Below the pieces are notes generated by a model, which had not been told where the DNA came from, did no database searches, and saw nothing but the letters and a program-made list of their open reading frames with translations. 64,000 nt of DNA. It comes from Candidatus Alistipes faecigallinarum (GTDB lineage Bacteria > Bacteroidota > Bacteroidia > Bacteroidales > Rikenellaceae). The position numbers and the translations under genes were made by a program. This document shows positions 44,263 through 53,290 of this stretch, one piece after another. How positions within the stretch are numbered: position 1 is the stretch's first letter; each line of letters begins with the position of its first letter. The stretch covers positions 62,001 through 126,000 of the forward strand of contig DXDG01000014.1 in assembly GCA_019115605.1 (NCBI GenBank), in the 5' to 3' direction.

Positions 44263-45093
44263 TCAGGCTTCGCGGCGCATGTGCACGAGGGCCCATCCGT
44301 CGCGCGAGGCCGTGGCGGCGTATCGCAGCCCGAACCCTTCGGCCGCGGCGCGGATCGCCGCGACATCCTCCTCGAAGAAGCCGCTCATGAGCAGGTCGCC
44401 GCCCGGGCGCAGCGCCGCGGCATAGGCCCCCATGTCGGCCGTGAGGATGTTGCGGTTGATGTTCGCCACGATGAAGTCGTAGGTGCGGCCCGCGATGCGG
44501 CTCACGTCGCCCAGCATCGGCGTGATGCGGTCCGCAACGCCGTTGGCGGCGATGTTCTCGCGGCAGTTGGCATCGGCCCAGTCGTCGATATCCACGGCAT
44601 CGACGTGCGCCGCGCCGCGCTGTGCCGCGATGATCGCCAGCACGCCCGTGCCGCTGCCCATGTCGAGGCCCGTGCGGCCCTCCAGCTCCAGGTCGAGCAG
44701 CGCCCGCGCCATGAGCCACGTCGTGGCGTGGTGCCCCGTGCCGAACGACATTTTGGGCATGAGCACCACCTCGGCCTCGCCCGCGGACGCCGCCTCGTGG
44801 AAGGGCGCGCGGATGCGCAGCCGCCCCTCGACATCGACCCACGGGAAGTTCTGCTCCCAGAGGGCGTTCCAGTTCTGCGTCTCGATGGCGATGTAGCGGC
44901 CGCGGCAGCCGTAGCGCCCGAGCAGCGCATCGACCTCGTCCTTGCAGTCGGGAAGGGCCTCCTTGCGGATGTAGGCCTTCAGCACGCCCGCCTCGCTCTC
45001 GAAGCTCTCGAAGGGGTAGTCGGCCAGCTCGGCCGTGAGGATCTCCGACTGGGTTTCGTCCGTCGTGGGGACGTGTAGCGCGATGTAATCCAT
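44263..45093 (-). CDS. prmA: Ribosomal protein L11 methyltransferase
   Basis: PrmA trimethylates ribosomal protein L11 using S-adenosylmethionine. The 276-aa protein has the N-terminal substrate-binding domain, the linker motif MPKMSFGTGHHATTWLMARA, the SAM motif GLDMGSGTGVLAIIAAQRG, and the catalytic-region motif VANINRNIL. Its start at 45093 is 25 nt after a predicted transcription start. It is the first gene of an operon with recO and a small secreted protein. Confidence 0.95.
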   Translation of the reverse strand: MDYIALHVPTTDETQSEILTAELADYPFESFESEAGVLKAYIRKEALPDCKDEVDALLGRYGCRGRYIAIETQNWNALWEQNFPWVDVEGRLRIRAPFHEAASAGEAEVVLMPKMSFGTGHHATTWLMARALLDLELEGRTGLDMGSGTGVLAIIAAQRGAAHVDAVDIDDWADANCRENIAANGVADRITPMLGDVSRIAGRTYDFIVANINRNILTADMGAYAAALRPGGDLLMSGFFEEDVAAIRAAAEGFGLRYAATASRDGWALVHMRREA

Positions 45094-45124
45094 ATTATGT
45101 AAAATTTTCGTATCTTCGCCAGGA

Positions 45125-45132
45125 CAAAGGTA
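45125..45132 (-). promoter_or_regulatory. -7 box of the prmA-recO operon promoter
   Basis: TACCTTTG on the minus strand is an exact TAnnTTTG match, 32 bp before the prmA ATG. No TTTG is present at -33. On the opposite strand TATCTTCG (45111-45118) is a one-mismatch box that may serve xerD. Confidence 0.6.
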
Positions 45133-45162
45133 ACGATATTCTTCGAATCGGACAGCGCGGAA

Positions 45163-46059
45163 ATGGCGGAAAATACGAAAAAATGGGAGGAGGCGGGGCG
45201 CCGCTACCGCACCTACATGAAGCTCGAAAAGCGGCTCGCGGAGAACACCGTGCAGGCCTACCTGCGCGACCTGCGGCAGTTCGCCCACTTCATCCTGCGG
45301 CAGTACGACGTCCCGCCCGCCAGGGTCGGCGAGGCGATGATCCAGCGCTACATGGCGTGGCTCTACGACCGCGGGCGCGAGAAGTCGTCGCAGGCCCGGG
45401 CGCTGTGCGGCGTGAGGAGCTTCTACAACTTCCTGATGCTCAACGACCGCGTGGAGTCCTCGCCCGCGGAGTTCATCCCGGCGCCCAAGGCCGCGCGGCA
45501 GCTTCCCGACGTGCTCACGACCGCGGAGATCGACCGCATCATCGCCGCCGTGGACGGCACGAGCGCCAAGGCGCTGCGCGACAGCGCCATGCTCGAAGTG
45601 CTCTACTCGTGCGGGCTGCGCGTCTCGGAGCTCACGTCGCTGCGGCTGCAGGACCTCTTCTTCGGCGAAGGCTATGTGCGTGTGATCGGCAAGGGCGACA
45701 AGCAGCGCCTCGTGCCCGTCAGCGGCGTGGCGCGCGAACGCATCCACCGCTACCTGGAGGTGCGGCGTGCGGCGCGGGCCGGCGAGGAGGTGCTCTTCCT
45801 GAACAACCGCGGCGGAAAGCTCACCCGCGTGATGGTCTTCACGATCCTGCGCGAGGCGGCGCGCCGCGCCGGCATCACCAAGCGCATCTCGCCCCACACC
45901 TTCCGCCACTCGTTCGCCACGCACCTGCTCGAAGGGGGCGCGAGCATCCGCCAGGTGCAGGAGCTGCTCGGCCACGAGAGCATCCTCACGACCGAGATCT
46001 ACACCCATCTCGACCGCACGCGCCTGCGCGAGACCGTCGAGGAGCATCTGCCCCTCTGA
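45163..46059 (+). CDS. xerD: Tyrosine recombinase XerD
   Basis: A 298-aa tyrosine recombinase. The catalytic set is complete: Arg in [13 protein letters not shown], Lys in [10 protein letters not shown], His-Arg in [14 protein letters not shown], His in LLGHESI, and the nucleophile Tyr in TTEIYTHLD. The length and N-terminal SAM-like domain fit the housekeeping XerD that resolves chromosome dimers at dif, rather than an integrase. No attachment site or mobile element is adjacent. It is the only plus-strand gene between two minus-strand operons. It is also the only recombinase in the window that could act on the putative invertible promoter, but Bacteroidetes usually use dedicated invertases. 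Confidence 0.94.
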   Translation: MAENTKKWEEAGRRYRTYMKLEKRLAENTVQAYLRDLRQFAHFILRQYDVPPARVGEAMIQRYMAWLYDRGREKSSQARALCGVRSFYNFLMLNDRVESSPAEFIPAPKAARQLPDVLTTAEIDRIIAAVDGTSAKALRDSAMLEVLYSCGLRVSELTSLRLQDLFFGEGYVRVIGKGDKQRLVPVSGVARERIHRYLEVRRAARAGEEVLFLNNRGGKLTRVMVFTILREAARRAGITKRISPHTFRHSFATHLLEGGASIRQVQELLGHESILTTEIYTHLDRTRLRETVEEHLPL

Positions 46060-46086
46060 CGCGTTTTTCCTGTTTTTATTCCGGAA

Positions 46087-46440
46087 TCAGATTTTGCGGA
46101 TCGTCGCCTGCGGCGTGAGCCGCAGCGTCGCGTAGTCCAGCCCCGCGAAGAGCACGAGGATGCCGTCGGGGCGCACGATGTCGGGGAGCTGCTCCGGCAG
46201 GGGGCGTCCGTCGCGGCGCAACCGTTCGAAGGCCGCGCGGTACTCCGCGGGGAAGCCCGCGACGAGCAGCCCGGCGTAGAACTCCGTTGCGGGCAGGCGG
46301 TCGGGCTCCGGGCAGCTGACGACCGCGAGCAGGCGCCCCGCGGCCGTGAGTTCCGCGAGCGGATGGCGGACGAGCCCCGTGGCGGAGCTCCACAGCAGGT
46401 TAGAGGCTATCCGCCGGTTGGGTTGTGCGGAAGAAGTCAT
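46087..46440 (-). CDS. Small protein of unknown function overlapping the DUF4296-like gene
   Basis: A 117-aa protein I do not recognise. It lacks a signal peptide or membrane helix and contains a hydrophobic, Leu-rich C-terminal half (DIVRPDGILVLFAGLDYATL). The ATG at 46440 lies 41 bp inside the end of the DUF4296-like gene, so the true start could be later. Codon use is typical of the genome. It is the last gene of the long minus-strand operon. Confidence 0.55.
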   Translation of the reverse strand: MTSSAQPNRRIASNLLWSSATGLVRHPLAELTAAGRLLAVVSCPEPDRLPATEFYAGLLVAGFPAEYRAAFERLRRDGRPLPEQLPDIVRPDGILVLFAGLDYATLRLTPQATIRKI

Positions 46441-47227
46441 CGGCAAAGATGCGGATGTCGAGCTGACGGTCGTAGAGCTCCTCGACGGCCTTCTCGGTCG
46501 GCGGCGTATATTCGACGCGCAGCTCCTCGACGAACATCGAGGGGCGCTCGGGACGGTCGTAGAAGTCGAGCAGGTCGAGGTGCAGCCGCCGGTGCGTCGA
46601 GTCGGCCGTGAGCAGGCGGGTGAAGGTTTCGTCGCGGTCGCGGCGCAGGGTCGAGGTGTAGGAGGAGCTCCGCGTGCCGTTTGCGCGTTCGAGCCAGGTC
46701 ATCGCCTTCAGACCCCGCCGGTTGCGGTCGAGCGAATCGACCGAATAGCGCATCGTTACGCGGTATTCGCCCGGCTGGACATCGATCGTGCGGCGCAGCT
46801 GCGACGTGTCGCGCAGCGACCGGATGTGCAGCATCGAGTCCGCGAGGACGGTGCGCGTGCAGGTGCGGCGCGCGACGTTGTCGATCGTGTCGAGGATCTC
46901 CACCTGACGGTTGTAGATCTTGCCCTCGGCTTCGAGCAGGTCGATCGCCCGCTCGACGACGTCGCTCAGGCGGGCGCTCTTGCGCTTCGAGAAGTTGCCG
47001 ATCGTGTAGTGCACGTCCTCGGTCGTGTAGCCGTAGCGGGCGAAGATCGGCTCGTAGATGCGCAGCGAGTCGGTCGAAACCCGCTGGTCGGAGATGTAGG
47101 CGTTGGCCAGGTAGGCGTCGCGGAAGATCATCGCCAGCTCCTCGTCGGGGATGACCGTGTGGCGCGAGCAGGCCGCGCCGAGCAGCATGAGGGTCGCAAG
47201 GAGCGATGTGCGGAGGGTTCGTTTCAT
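46400..47227 (-). CDS. DUF4296-like lipoprotein
   Basis: A 275-aa lipoprotein with lipobox LLGAAC (Cys20), followed by a domain like DUF4296: VIPDEELAMIFRDAYLANAY and the YGYTTEDVHYTIGNFSKRKS segment (about 75-105), ending with a helical stretch near residue 125. The C-terminal half is an extra beta-rich domain I do not recognise. It starts 3 bp after the LolC/E-like permease, so the two could act together in the envelope. Confidence 0.8.
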   Translation of the reverse strand: MKRTLRTSLLATLMLLGAACSRHTVIPDEELAMIFRDAYLANAYISDQRVSTDSLRIYEPIFARYGYTTEDVHYTIGNFSKRKSARLSDVVERAIDLLEAEGKIYNRQVEILDTIDNVARRTCTRTVLADSMLHIRSLRDTSQLRRTIDVQPGEYRVTMRYSVDSLDRNRRGLKAMTWLERANGTRSSSYTSTLRRDRDETFTRLLTADSTHRRLHLDLLDFYDRPERPSMFVEELRVEYTPPTEKAVEELYDRQLDIRIFADDFFRTTQPADSL

Positions 47228-47230
47228 GGT

Positions 47231-48436
47231 CTATTCGTATCGTTTGATCATCCCGCGCACCGTGAGGCCGGTGAGCAGCAGCGCCACGGCCGCGAAGGCC
47301 GCGAGAACCGCCGCGAGATCCCCGGGGCGGAACTCCACGGGATAGCTTTTGGTCAGAAAACTCTCGGCCGGGATCTCGATCAGGCCGAAGTGTTGCTGCA
47401 CAAGGCAGGCGCCGACACCCAGCACGACGCCCGCGATGGCCCCGGCCGTGCAGATCAGCAGCCCCTCCGTGCGGAAGATCCGCCGCACGAGGCGCGTGTC
47501 GGCCCCCAGGGCGCGGAGCGTCGCGATCTCGCCGCGCTTCTCGGCGATGAGCATCGCCAGGGCCCCGACCACCGAGAACGACGCCACGACGAGCACCAGC
47601 AGCGCGATGAGGAAGATGCCCCACTTCTCGTAGGTCATGATGCGGTAGAACGAGGCGCGCAGCTCCTCGCGCGTGCGGACCTCGAATGCGTCGCCCGCCG
47701 TCGCGGCAACCGCCCCGCGCAGCCGTGCGGCATCGGCGTCCGCGGCCGTGCGCAACGCCGCGGCGGAGACCCGCCCCGGGTGGTTGAAGAGCTGCTGTGC
47801 CGCGTCGAGCGGCGCCAGGACATAGTTCTGCTCGCTTTCGAGGTCGAGCGAGAAGACACCCCCGACGGGCAGCGTGCGGCGCGTGTAGTTCTCCAGCGGC
47901 AGGAGCGTCGAGAACGAGCCCCGCCGTACGGCGTAGACCGTAACGTCGGCCCCGGCGAGCGCGTGGATCCCCAGCGCCCAGGCCATCGACTGCCCCATGA
48001 CAAGCCGCCCCCCATCCCCCGCGCCCGTCGAGCCGCTTCCCGCGACGATCGCCCCGCCGAGCGGGAAGAGCGTCGCATAGCCCTCGTCCACACCCCGCAG
48101 GGTCGTTGTCGCCTGACGCTCGCCCGCTTCGAGCAGCACGCTCTCTTCGAGCTGGAGGGCGAGCCCCTCGATCCCCGGCAGGCGGCGCAGGGCCGCCGTG
48201 TCGAGCGACGATGCCTCGAAGGTCCTGCCCGTGCGCGGGGTGATCGTCAGGTCGGCGTCGAAGAGCGAGTACATCGAGCGCACGAGCGACTCGAAGCCGT
48301 TGAAGACCGACAGCAGGATGATCATCGCCGCCACGGGCATCGCCACGGCCGCGACGCTCACCCCCGAGATCAGGTTGACGACCGATCGCGAGTGGGGCGA
48401 GAAGAAGTAGCGGCGGGCAAAGAGGCGGGCAAGCAC
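47231..48436 (-). CDS. LolC/LolE-type ABC transporter permease
   Basis: A 401-aa permease of the LolC/E group, which releases lipoproteins from the inner membrane. The N-terminus (ARRYFFSPHSRSVVNLISGV, about 7-26) is the family pattern, followed by one helix, a periplasmic domain (about 60-255) and three helices. The FtsX core is VVGALAMLIAEKRGEIATLR followed by ALGADTRLVRRIF. No ATPase is adjacent; a LolD would have to come from elsewhere. It is separated from rbfA by a G-rich repeat. Confidence 0.9.
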   Translation of the reverse strand: MLARLFARRYFFSPHSRSVVNLISGVSVAAVAMPVAAMIILLSVFNGFESLVRSMYSLFDADLTITPRTGRTFEASSLDTAALRRLPGIEGLALQLEESVLLEAGERQATTTLRGVDEGYATLFPLGGAIVAGSGSTGAGDGGRLVMGQSMAWALGIHALAGADVTVYAVRRGSFSTLLPLENYTRRTLPVGGVFSLDLESEQNYVLAPLDAAQQLFNHPGRVSAAALRTAADADAARLRGAVAATAGDAFEVRTREELRASFYRIMTYEKWGIFLIALLVLVVASFSVVGALAMLIAEKRGEIATLRALGADTRLVRRIFRTEGLLICTAGAIAGVVLGVGACLVQQHFGLIEIPAESFLTKSYPVEFRPGDLAAVLAAFAAVALLLTGLTVRGMIKRYE

Positions 48437-48444
48437 GGGACGGG

Positions 48445-48600
48445 GCGGGTTTTCGGGGGTTGGTTACGGGGTTGCGGTTACGGGGTTGCGGTTTTAAGCC
48501 GGGGCCAAGACAGAGGTCGGGCGGAGGCCGGGATCAGGGCCGGGGCAGAGGTCAGAATCGGGATCAGGATCGGGACCAGGGCAGGGTCCGGCGGGAGGGG
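48445..48600. repeat. Intergenic minisatellite between rbfA and the LolC/E-type gene
   Basis: Two perfect 14-bp units, GGTTACGGGGTTGC (48463-48476 and 48477-48490), are followed by degenerate 6-12-bp units such as CGGGATCAGGGC. The plus strand is G-rich, so the operon's mRNA (minus) is C-rich here. No gene is present. Confidence 0.8.
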
Positions 48601-48942
48601 TTACTCCTCCTTGAGGGCCTTCTCGATGTGTTCGATATATTCGAGCGAGTCGTCGAGGAAGAACTGCAGCTCGGGGACGTTCTTCAGCTGGTTGCGGACC
48701 CGCTGCCCCAGGGCGCGGCGGATGAACCAGTTCTGCTCCCCGATGGCGTGCATCGTCTCCGCGCTCCGCTCAAAGGGGAAGATGCTGACGTAGATCTTGG
48801 CGTAGCCGAAGTCGGGCGAGACGCGCACGGCCGTAACCGTTACGAGCCGCCCGCGGACGATGCCCGCACCCTCCTTCTGGAAGATCTCGGCGATGTCGCG
48901 CTGGATCTGTTTGGCGATTTTCTGCTGTCGTGTGGTTTCCAT
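48601..48942 (-). CDS. rbfA: Ribosome-binding factor A
   Basis: RbfA assists late 30S subunit maturation, binding near helix 1 of 16S rRNA. The 113-aa KH-fold protein has the expected features: an N-terminal helix (RQQKIAKQIQRDIAEIFQKE), VTVTAVRVSPDFGYAKIYVS, and the C-terminal VPELQFFLDDSLEYIEHIEK. It is part of a long minus-strand operon, 12 bp after a beta-barrel gene. Confidence 0.95.
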   Translation of the reverse strand: METTRQQKIAKQIQRDIAEIFQKEGAGIVRGRLVTVTAVRVSPDFGYAKIYVSIFPFERSAETMHAIGEQNWFIRRALGQRVRNQLKNVPELQFFLDDSLEYIEHIEKALKEE

Positions 48943-48954
48943 ATCTTGCGTTGT

Positions 48955-49767
48955 TTATTTTCCGTAGGTGAATGCCTCGGGGGCCTTGGCGCGCTTCGGA
49001 CGCGGCTTCCAGGTATCGAAGCCCTCCCGGTTGAAGCGGAAGTTCACGCCCACCGAGATCATCAGGTTGTCCAGCGGCGAACGCATCGGCGTCTGCGCGA
49101 AAGGATTCTCCGAGCCGTCGATCCCGCTGTCGGCATAGCGGTTGCGGTTGCGCAGGATGTCGGCATAGCCGAAGTAGTAGCGCACGCGGAAGTTCAGCTC
49201 GAAGCGGTCGATCAGAAAGGCGATGCCGCCGCCGCCCGCCAGTCCGTAGCCCCAGCGGTTGTCGCGCGGGGTCTTGAAGGTGTAGTCGCCCCGCCAGTCC
49301 GTGGCGCCGCGCTGCTCGGCCTGCCGGTTCTCGTAGGTCGAGGAGAGGTTGTAGGAGAAGGTCGCCGCCGCTTCGAGATAGACCCGGACGTGGTTGCGGA
49401 TCATGTAGAAGTGCGGCTGCCAGACGATGGGCATCATGATCGTGTTGATGTGCCGCGTGTAGTAGAGGTAGTCCTTCTTCTCCTCGACCTGCGAGGAGTT
49501 CGTGGCAAACGAGAAGCCCGTCTGGAGGAACTCCAGGTCGATGCCGAAGCCCCCCACGATGCGCTGCCTGCCGTAGTAGCGCCACGAGAGGCCCCCGCCG
49601 TACTTGCCCCACAGGGCCCGCATCTCCTGCTGGGGCTGGAAGCGCCCCGTGGACATGCCGTAACCCGCGGTGAAGCCCAGCGTATGCTGCGCCGAGGCCG
49701 CGGCGCCCGTCAGAAGGGCCGCCAGCGTGAGGAGGATATACAGGGTATGTCGTCGCATGGTCGTCAT
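48955..49767 (-). CDS. Outer-membrane beta-barrel protein
   Basis: A 270-aa protein with a signal peptide (cleavage near ASA-Q, residue about 27). The body contains alternating polar and aromatic strands (LGFTAGYGMSTGRF; FELNFRVRYYFGYADI; LMISVGVNFRFNREG) typical of the porin-like OMP_b-brl families of Bacteroidetes. Its C-terminal tail is basic rather than ending in an aromatic residue. It directly follows the Ig-like lipoprotein gene in one operon, so it may be its outer-membrane partner; this is inferred. Confidence 0.8.
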   Translation of the reverse strand: MTTMRRHTLYILLTLAALLTGAAASAQHTLGFTAGYGMSTGRFQPQQEMRALWGKYGGGLSWRYYGRQRIVGGFGIDLEFLQTGFSFATNSSQVEEKKDYLYYTRHINTIMMPIVWQPHFYMIRNHVRVYLEAAATFSYNLSSTYENRQAEQRGATDWRGDYTFKTPRDNRWGYGLAGGGGIAFLIDRFELNFRVRYYFGYADILRNRNRYADSGIDGSENPFAQTPMRSPLDNLMISVGVNFRFNREGFDTWKPRPKRAKAPEAFTYGK

Positions 49768-49768
49768 C

Positions 49769-51808
49769 TTATCTGAAGGTGTTGAACATCGTGCCCGCCG
49801 AACCGAAGTTGGCGTTCGTGGTCTGCTGCTGCCCCTGGCGCCGGGAGTCGCCCTTGAGCAGCTCCTTGGCCCGTTTCTCGGCCTCGCGCTGCTGGCGCTG
49901 CGCCTCGCGCTCGTCGAGCAGCCGCACGAGCGACTTCATCGTTACGGGGGCGAAGATCCGGTTCATGTCCATCGTGAACTCGATCTCCCAGTTGGTCTTC
50001 GTGGCGAAGGTCTCCTCGCCCTCGGGGCTTGTGTAGATCTCGGCCCGCTCGGGCTGCCGCCGCTCCACCAGGTTGCCCGTGTCCCAGCGTCCGTTGCCGT
50101 TGCGGTCCTCGATGATGCGGAACTTGATCTCGCCCGCCGGGACGTAGTTGAACGGCACCTCGCCCGAGGTGATGTCGCGCTTCTCCTGCTGCAGGGCGTT
50201 GTTCGCGTCGAGCAGCTGGATGATGTATTTCGAGCCGTCGTTGCGCCCCGCGACGCGGACCTTCACCGTGGCGAACTGCTCGGGGTCGCAGACCGTGTAC
50301 TTCCCGACGATCGAGTCGTTCGAGAGGCCCGCGATGTCGGTGATCGCCCCCTGGGGGATCGTCAGCGTATATTCGCCGCCGAGCTTCCACTCCGAGCGGA
50401 TGTACCAGCGGCGCAGCTGCGCCGTGTCGCGGCGGATCGTTACGGGAAGATTCTCGATGCGGTTGTCCGGCGTCTTGAAGGTCATCACGAGCGCCGCCGA
50501 GTCGAGCTTCGCAAGCGGGTAGTCGAAGTCGATCGTCAGGTCCTTCTCGGGGTTCACCTCCCCCGAGAGGGGCATCTTGTAGGCGAAGGGATTCTCCTTC
50601 TCGGGCTCCTCCCACTCCTCGCCGGCCGCCTCGGCCTTGCGGCGCTCGCGTTCGAGGCGCTCGCGCTCGCGCTCCTGGTCCTTCGTCTCGATCAGGCGCC
50701 ACGAGAGCTTCAGATCCTCGGTAACCTCCTGCAGGCGGCTCACCGAGTCGTGCTTGAAGTAGGTGATCTGCCCCTTGATCGTGTCGGGCAGCGACGCCGA
50801 GGGGACGTTGAACCACAGTGCCAGCGTGTCGCGGCCCTCGGTCTGGGGGTCGATGATTACCCGATCCGCGGGAATGCTGTCGAAACGCAGCGAGGTGATC
50901 TGCGGGTGCGGCGCCCCGAAGTAGAGCATCGCCTTGTGCTGCAGCGGCCGCTCGCTCTGCGAAAGCAGCTGCCGCCGGAAGGCCTTGTCGGTGAACATGC
51001 GCAGGTAGAGCTGCGGCTCCGCGCTCACATAGCGCCGCAGCGAGTCGTACCAGATGGCGAAGTCGGGCAGCTCGGCCGGGTTGTAGGTCCCCTCGAGGAA
51101 GCCTACCTGGTCGGTGCCCGGTTCGTACATCTGGTTGTCGTTGCGGTCCTCGATGGCGTAGACCCGGTAGGGTATCGGCTTGAGGTTCTGCGCGATGAAG
51201 ATGCCGTTGGTCTCGGCGCGGGCGATCACCGCGGGCGAGTGCTTGAAGATCGTCGAGTCGTAGTCGGGGGTCATCTCCACCGAATCGGCCGGGTAGAACC
51301 AGATGAAGCACTTCGACACCGAGTCGGCTCGGTAGCCGTCGGCCGTATAGCCCGAGAGGAGCATCGAGTCGACCTCGGGGCCCGTCGAGAAGACGTAGCG
51401 CATCGAGTAGAGGGGGTTGCCCTCGTTGTTGTCGCGGATCGCGCTGCCGAAGTTGAGCGCATAGGTCGTGTTGGGCTGCAGCGTGTCGCGCAGCTCGATG
51501 ACGATGCCGCGGCCGCGCTGCGTGATCGTCGGCTTCTTCTTCATCGCCGGCGAGGTGAAGAACTCCTTCTGCTGGTCCTTGATCTGGATGAACTCGTCGA
51601 ACTCGATGTAGATCTTCCCGGCGTTCACCGTCGGGATGTTCGTCGTGAAGTTGTCCGGGAGCATCTCGACGATCACCGGGGGCAGCGAGTCGCGCGGACC
51701 TCCCGTGGGGGTCATCATGCTGGCGCAGCGGCTCAGGAAGGCCGATACGAAGAGCAGCGCGACACCGCCGCGCAGCAGGTTCAGGATATGGGTTCTGCGT
51801 AGGGTCAT
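49769..51808 (-). CDS. Ig-like (Big_5 type) domain lipoprotein
   Basis: A 679-aa lipoprotein with lipobox FLSRC (about residue 28). Residues about 40-140 form a Big_5-type Ig-like domain (GGPRDSLPPVIVEMLPDNFT, then NFGSAIRDNNEG), and the rest is beta-rich with a long charged stretch (about 365-400, many Arg/Glu). This arrangement is common in Bacteroidetes outer-membrane proteins with this domain. The ATG at 51808 overlaps the stop of the preceding lipoprotein gene (ATGA) and gives the correct lipoprotein start, so longer upstream frames are rejected. Its function is unknown. Confidence 0.85.
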   Translation of the reverse strand: MTLRRTHILNLLRGGVALLFVSAFLSRCASMMTPTGGPRDSLPPVIVEMLPDNFTTNIPTVNAGKIYIEFDEFIQIKDQQKEFFTSPAMKKKPTITQRGRGIVIELRDTLQPNTTYALNFGSAIRDNNEGNPLYSMRYVFSTGPEVDSMLLSGYTADGYRADSVSKCFIWFYPADSVEMTPDYDSTIFKHSPAVIARAETNGIFIAQNLKPIPYRVYAIEDRNDNQMYEPGTDQVGFLEGTYNPAELPDFAIWYDSLRRYVSAEPQLYLRMFTDKAFRRQLLSQSERPLQHKAMLYFGAPHPQITSLRFDSIPADRVIIDPQTEGRDTLALWFNVPSASLPDTIKGQITYFKHDSVSRLQEVTEDLKLSWRLIETKDQERERERLERERRKAEAAGEEWEEPEKENPFAYKMPLSGEVNPEKDLTIDFDYPLAKLDSAALVMTFKTPDNRIENLPVTIRRDTAQLRRWYIRSEWKLGGEYTLTIPQGAITDIAGLSNDSIVGKYTVCDPEQFATVKVRVAGRNDGSKYIIQLLDANNALQQEKRDITSGEVPFNYVPAGEIKFRIIEDRNGNGRWDTGNLVERRQPERAEIYTSPEGEETFATKTNWEIEFTMDMNRIFAPVTMKSLVRLLDEREAQRQQREAEKRAKELLKGDSRRQGQQQTTNANFGSAGTMFNTFR

Positions 51809-52788
51809 TGTCCGGCGGCGGTTTGGTTGGTCGTGGTGGTGGGGTTCTTCGCGGGGTCGAGCGCCTCGTTCACGATGCGCCAGCCGTCCTGGACGTCGAT
51901 CCAGACGTTGCGCCACGGCCGGAAGAGCACCTCGAAGGTGGGGCCGGCCCCTTCGAGATCGACCGTCTGCTGCGAATAGGCGTAGAGGCGGTTGGCGCGG
52001 TCGACGACGACGACCATCAGCGTCGGCACGCTCACCTGCATGGTGAAGAGCCCCGACTCCGTGTCGGCATAGGCCTGGAACGAGGGTTCGCTGCGCGTGA
52101 ACGAGTCGTCGCTCTTCGAGGTGATGCGCCCCAGCTGGGCGTCGTCGTAGGAGGCGATGCGCCAGGCGGTCGTATCGACCGCATAGGCGTAGGCCTTCAG
52201 GTTGCCCAGGTCGCCGTAGGGCTCCGCGGCGGCCGCCTCGGCCGTCTGCAGCAGCGGGCGGATCGAGGTGTCGAGGCGCTTGGGCGGCGTGTAGAACTCG
52301 TTGTAGAAGCTCCAGTTGCCGTCCTGGTAGGAGAAGCCCTCCTTCCAGTTCTTGAAGATCAGCGTGACGTAGAGCGTCGCAAGCGTCTTTTCGAGCTCCT
52401 GCTCCGTATAGGCGTAGACGCGGTGCTCGGTATCGACCGCGAGGATCATCTTCCGCTCCGAGAGGGGCAGGCCCATCTGCACCCAGCCCGTCGTGCCCTC
52501 CTTGTCGAAGGCCGTCGAGGAGGCCACGGCCTGCAGCTGCTGCGAGGGATTCTCCTTCGAGGTGGCGATGCCCTGCAGCGCGTCGTCGTACGAGGCGACC
52601 GTATAGTGCGTCGTGTCGGCGTCGAAGGCGTGGGTCAGGACCCCCGTGAGCGGCTCGTTGGGGTCGGTCGAGAGGTTCTGCTGCAGCGGTTTGAGGATGT
52701 AGGTCGTCGTGCCGTGCGAGGTGTCCTTCAGACACCCCGCCAGCGCGGCGCACGCCGCCGCGAGCGTGAGGAGGCGGATCGGTTTCAT
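51805..52788 (-). CDS. Lipoprotein of unknown function
   Basis: A 327-aa lipoprotein with lipobox AALAGC (Cys19). It appears to contain two similar halves, each with an ASYDDAxLGxIxS-like phrase (TVASYDDALQGIATSKENPS near 62-81 and RIASYDDAQLGRITSKSDDS near 209-228), so it is probably an internal duplication. It starts at the folK stop (ATGA overlap) and ends at the start of the Ig-like lipoprotein (ATGA overlap). I know no family name for it. The surface location is assumed from the lipid anchor. Confidence 0.78.
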   Translation of the reverse strand: MKPIRLLTLAAACAALAGCLKDTSHGTTTYILKPLQQNLSTDPNEPLTGVLTHAFDADTTHYTVASYDDALQGIATSKENPSQQLQAVASSTAFDKEGTTGWVQMGLPLSERKMILAVDTEHRVYAYTEQELEKTLATLYVTLIFKNWKEGFSYQDGNWSFYNEFYTPPKRLDTSIRPLLQTAEAAAAEPYGDLGNLKAYAYAVDTTAWRIASYDDAQLGRITSKSDDSFTRSEPSFQAYADTESGLFTMQVSVPTLMVVVVDRANRLYAYSQQTVDLEGAGPTFEVLFRPWRNVWIDVQDGWRIVNEALDPAKNPTTTTNQTAAGQ

Positions 52789-53288
52789 GCCTGCTGCTGT
52801 TTTTGGCGCAGCGCATCGAGCATCTCCCCGACGGTCTGGCCCGTTACGGGGTGGCGGCGCGTGCGCATGATTTCACAAAGGGGGACGAGGGCGAACTCCC
52901 GTTCGGCAAGCCGCGGGTGGGGGATCGTCAGCCGCTCGTCCGTGAGGACCTCGTCGTCGTAGAAGATGATGTCGATGTCGATCGGCCGCGAGACGTAGGC
53001 GGCGCCCGTCGCGGCCTTCTCGATCGCCTCGGCGGCGCGGTTGCGCCCCAGATCGGCCTCGATGCACTGTATGGCGTCGAGCACCTCGTGCGGCGTGAGG
53101 TCGGTGGTGATCTCCAGGGCCTGGTTCGAGAAGCGCTCGGACGAGGCGAAGCCCCACGCCTCGCTCTCGTAGCGGTGCGAGCAGCGCAGCACGGCGCCCA
53201 CGCGGGCGTTGACGAGCTGTTGGGCCGCCTGCAGCGTCCGTTTGACCTCTCCCTTGTTGCCTCCCATCAGAAGTGTTACGCGTGCCAT
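52785..53288 (-). CDS. folK: 2-amino-4-hydroxy-6-hydroxymethyldihydropteridine pyrophosphokinase
   Basis: FolK (HPPK) transfers pyrophosphate from ATP to hydroxymethyl-dihydropterin in folate synthesis. The 167-aa protein has the N-terminal GGNKGEVKRTLQAA motif, the signature RPIDIDIIFYDDEVL (metal-binding Asp residues), and IPHPRLAEREFALVPLCEI. The start at 53288 follows the delta' gene stop by 2 bp. The downstream lipoprotein start overlaps its stop. Confidence 0.95.
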   Translation of the reverse strand: MARVTLLMGGNKGEVKRTLQAAQQLVNARVGAVLRCSHRYESEAWGFASSERFSNQALEITTDLTPHEVLDAIQCIEADLGRNRAAEAIEKAATGAAYVSRPIDIDIIFYDDEVLTDERLTIPHPRLAEREFALVPLCEIMRTRRHPVTGQTVGEMLDALRQKQQQA

Positions 53289-53290
53289 CT

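Noticed and set aside
45163..46059. Integrase of a mobile element
   Set aside because: Length, motifs and context fit housekeeping XerD. No attachment repeats, tRNA target or cargo genes are next to it.
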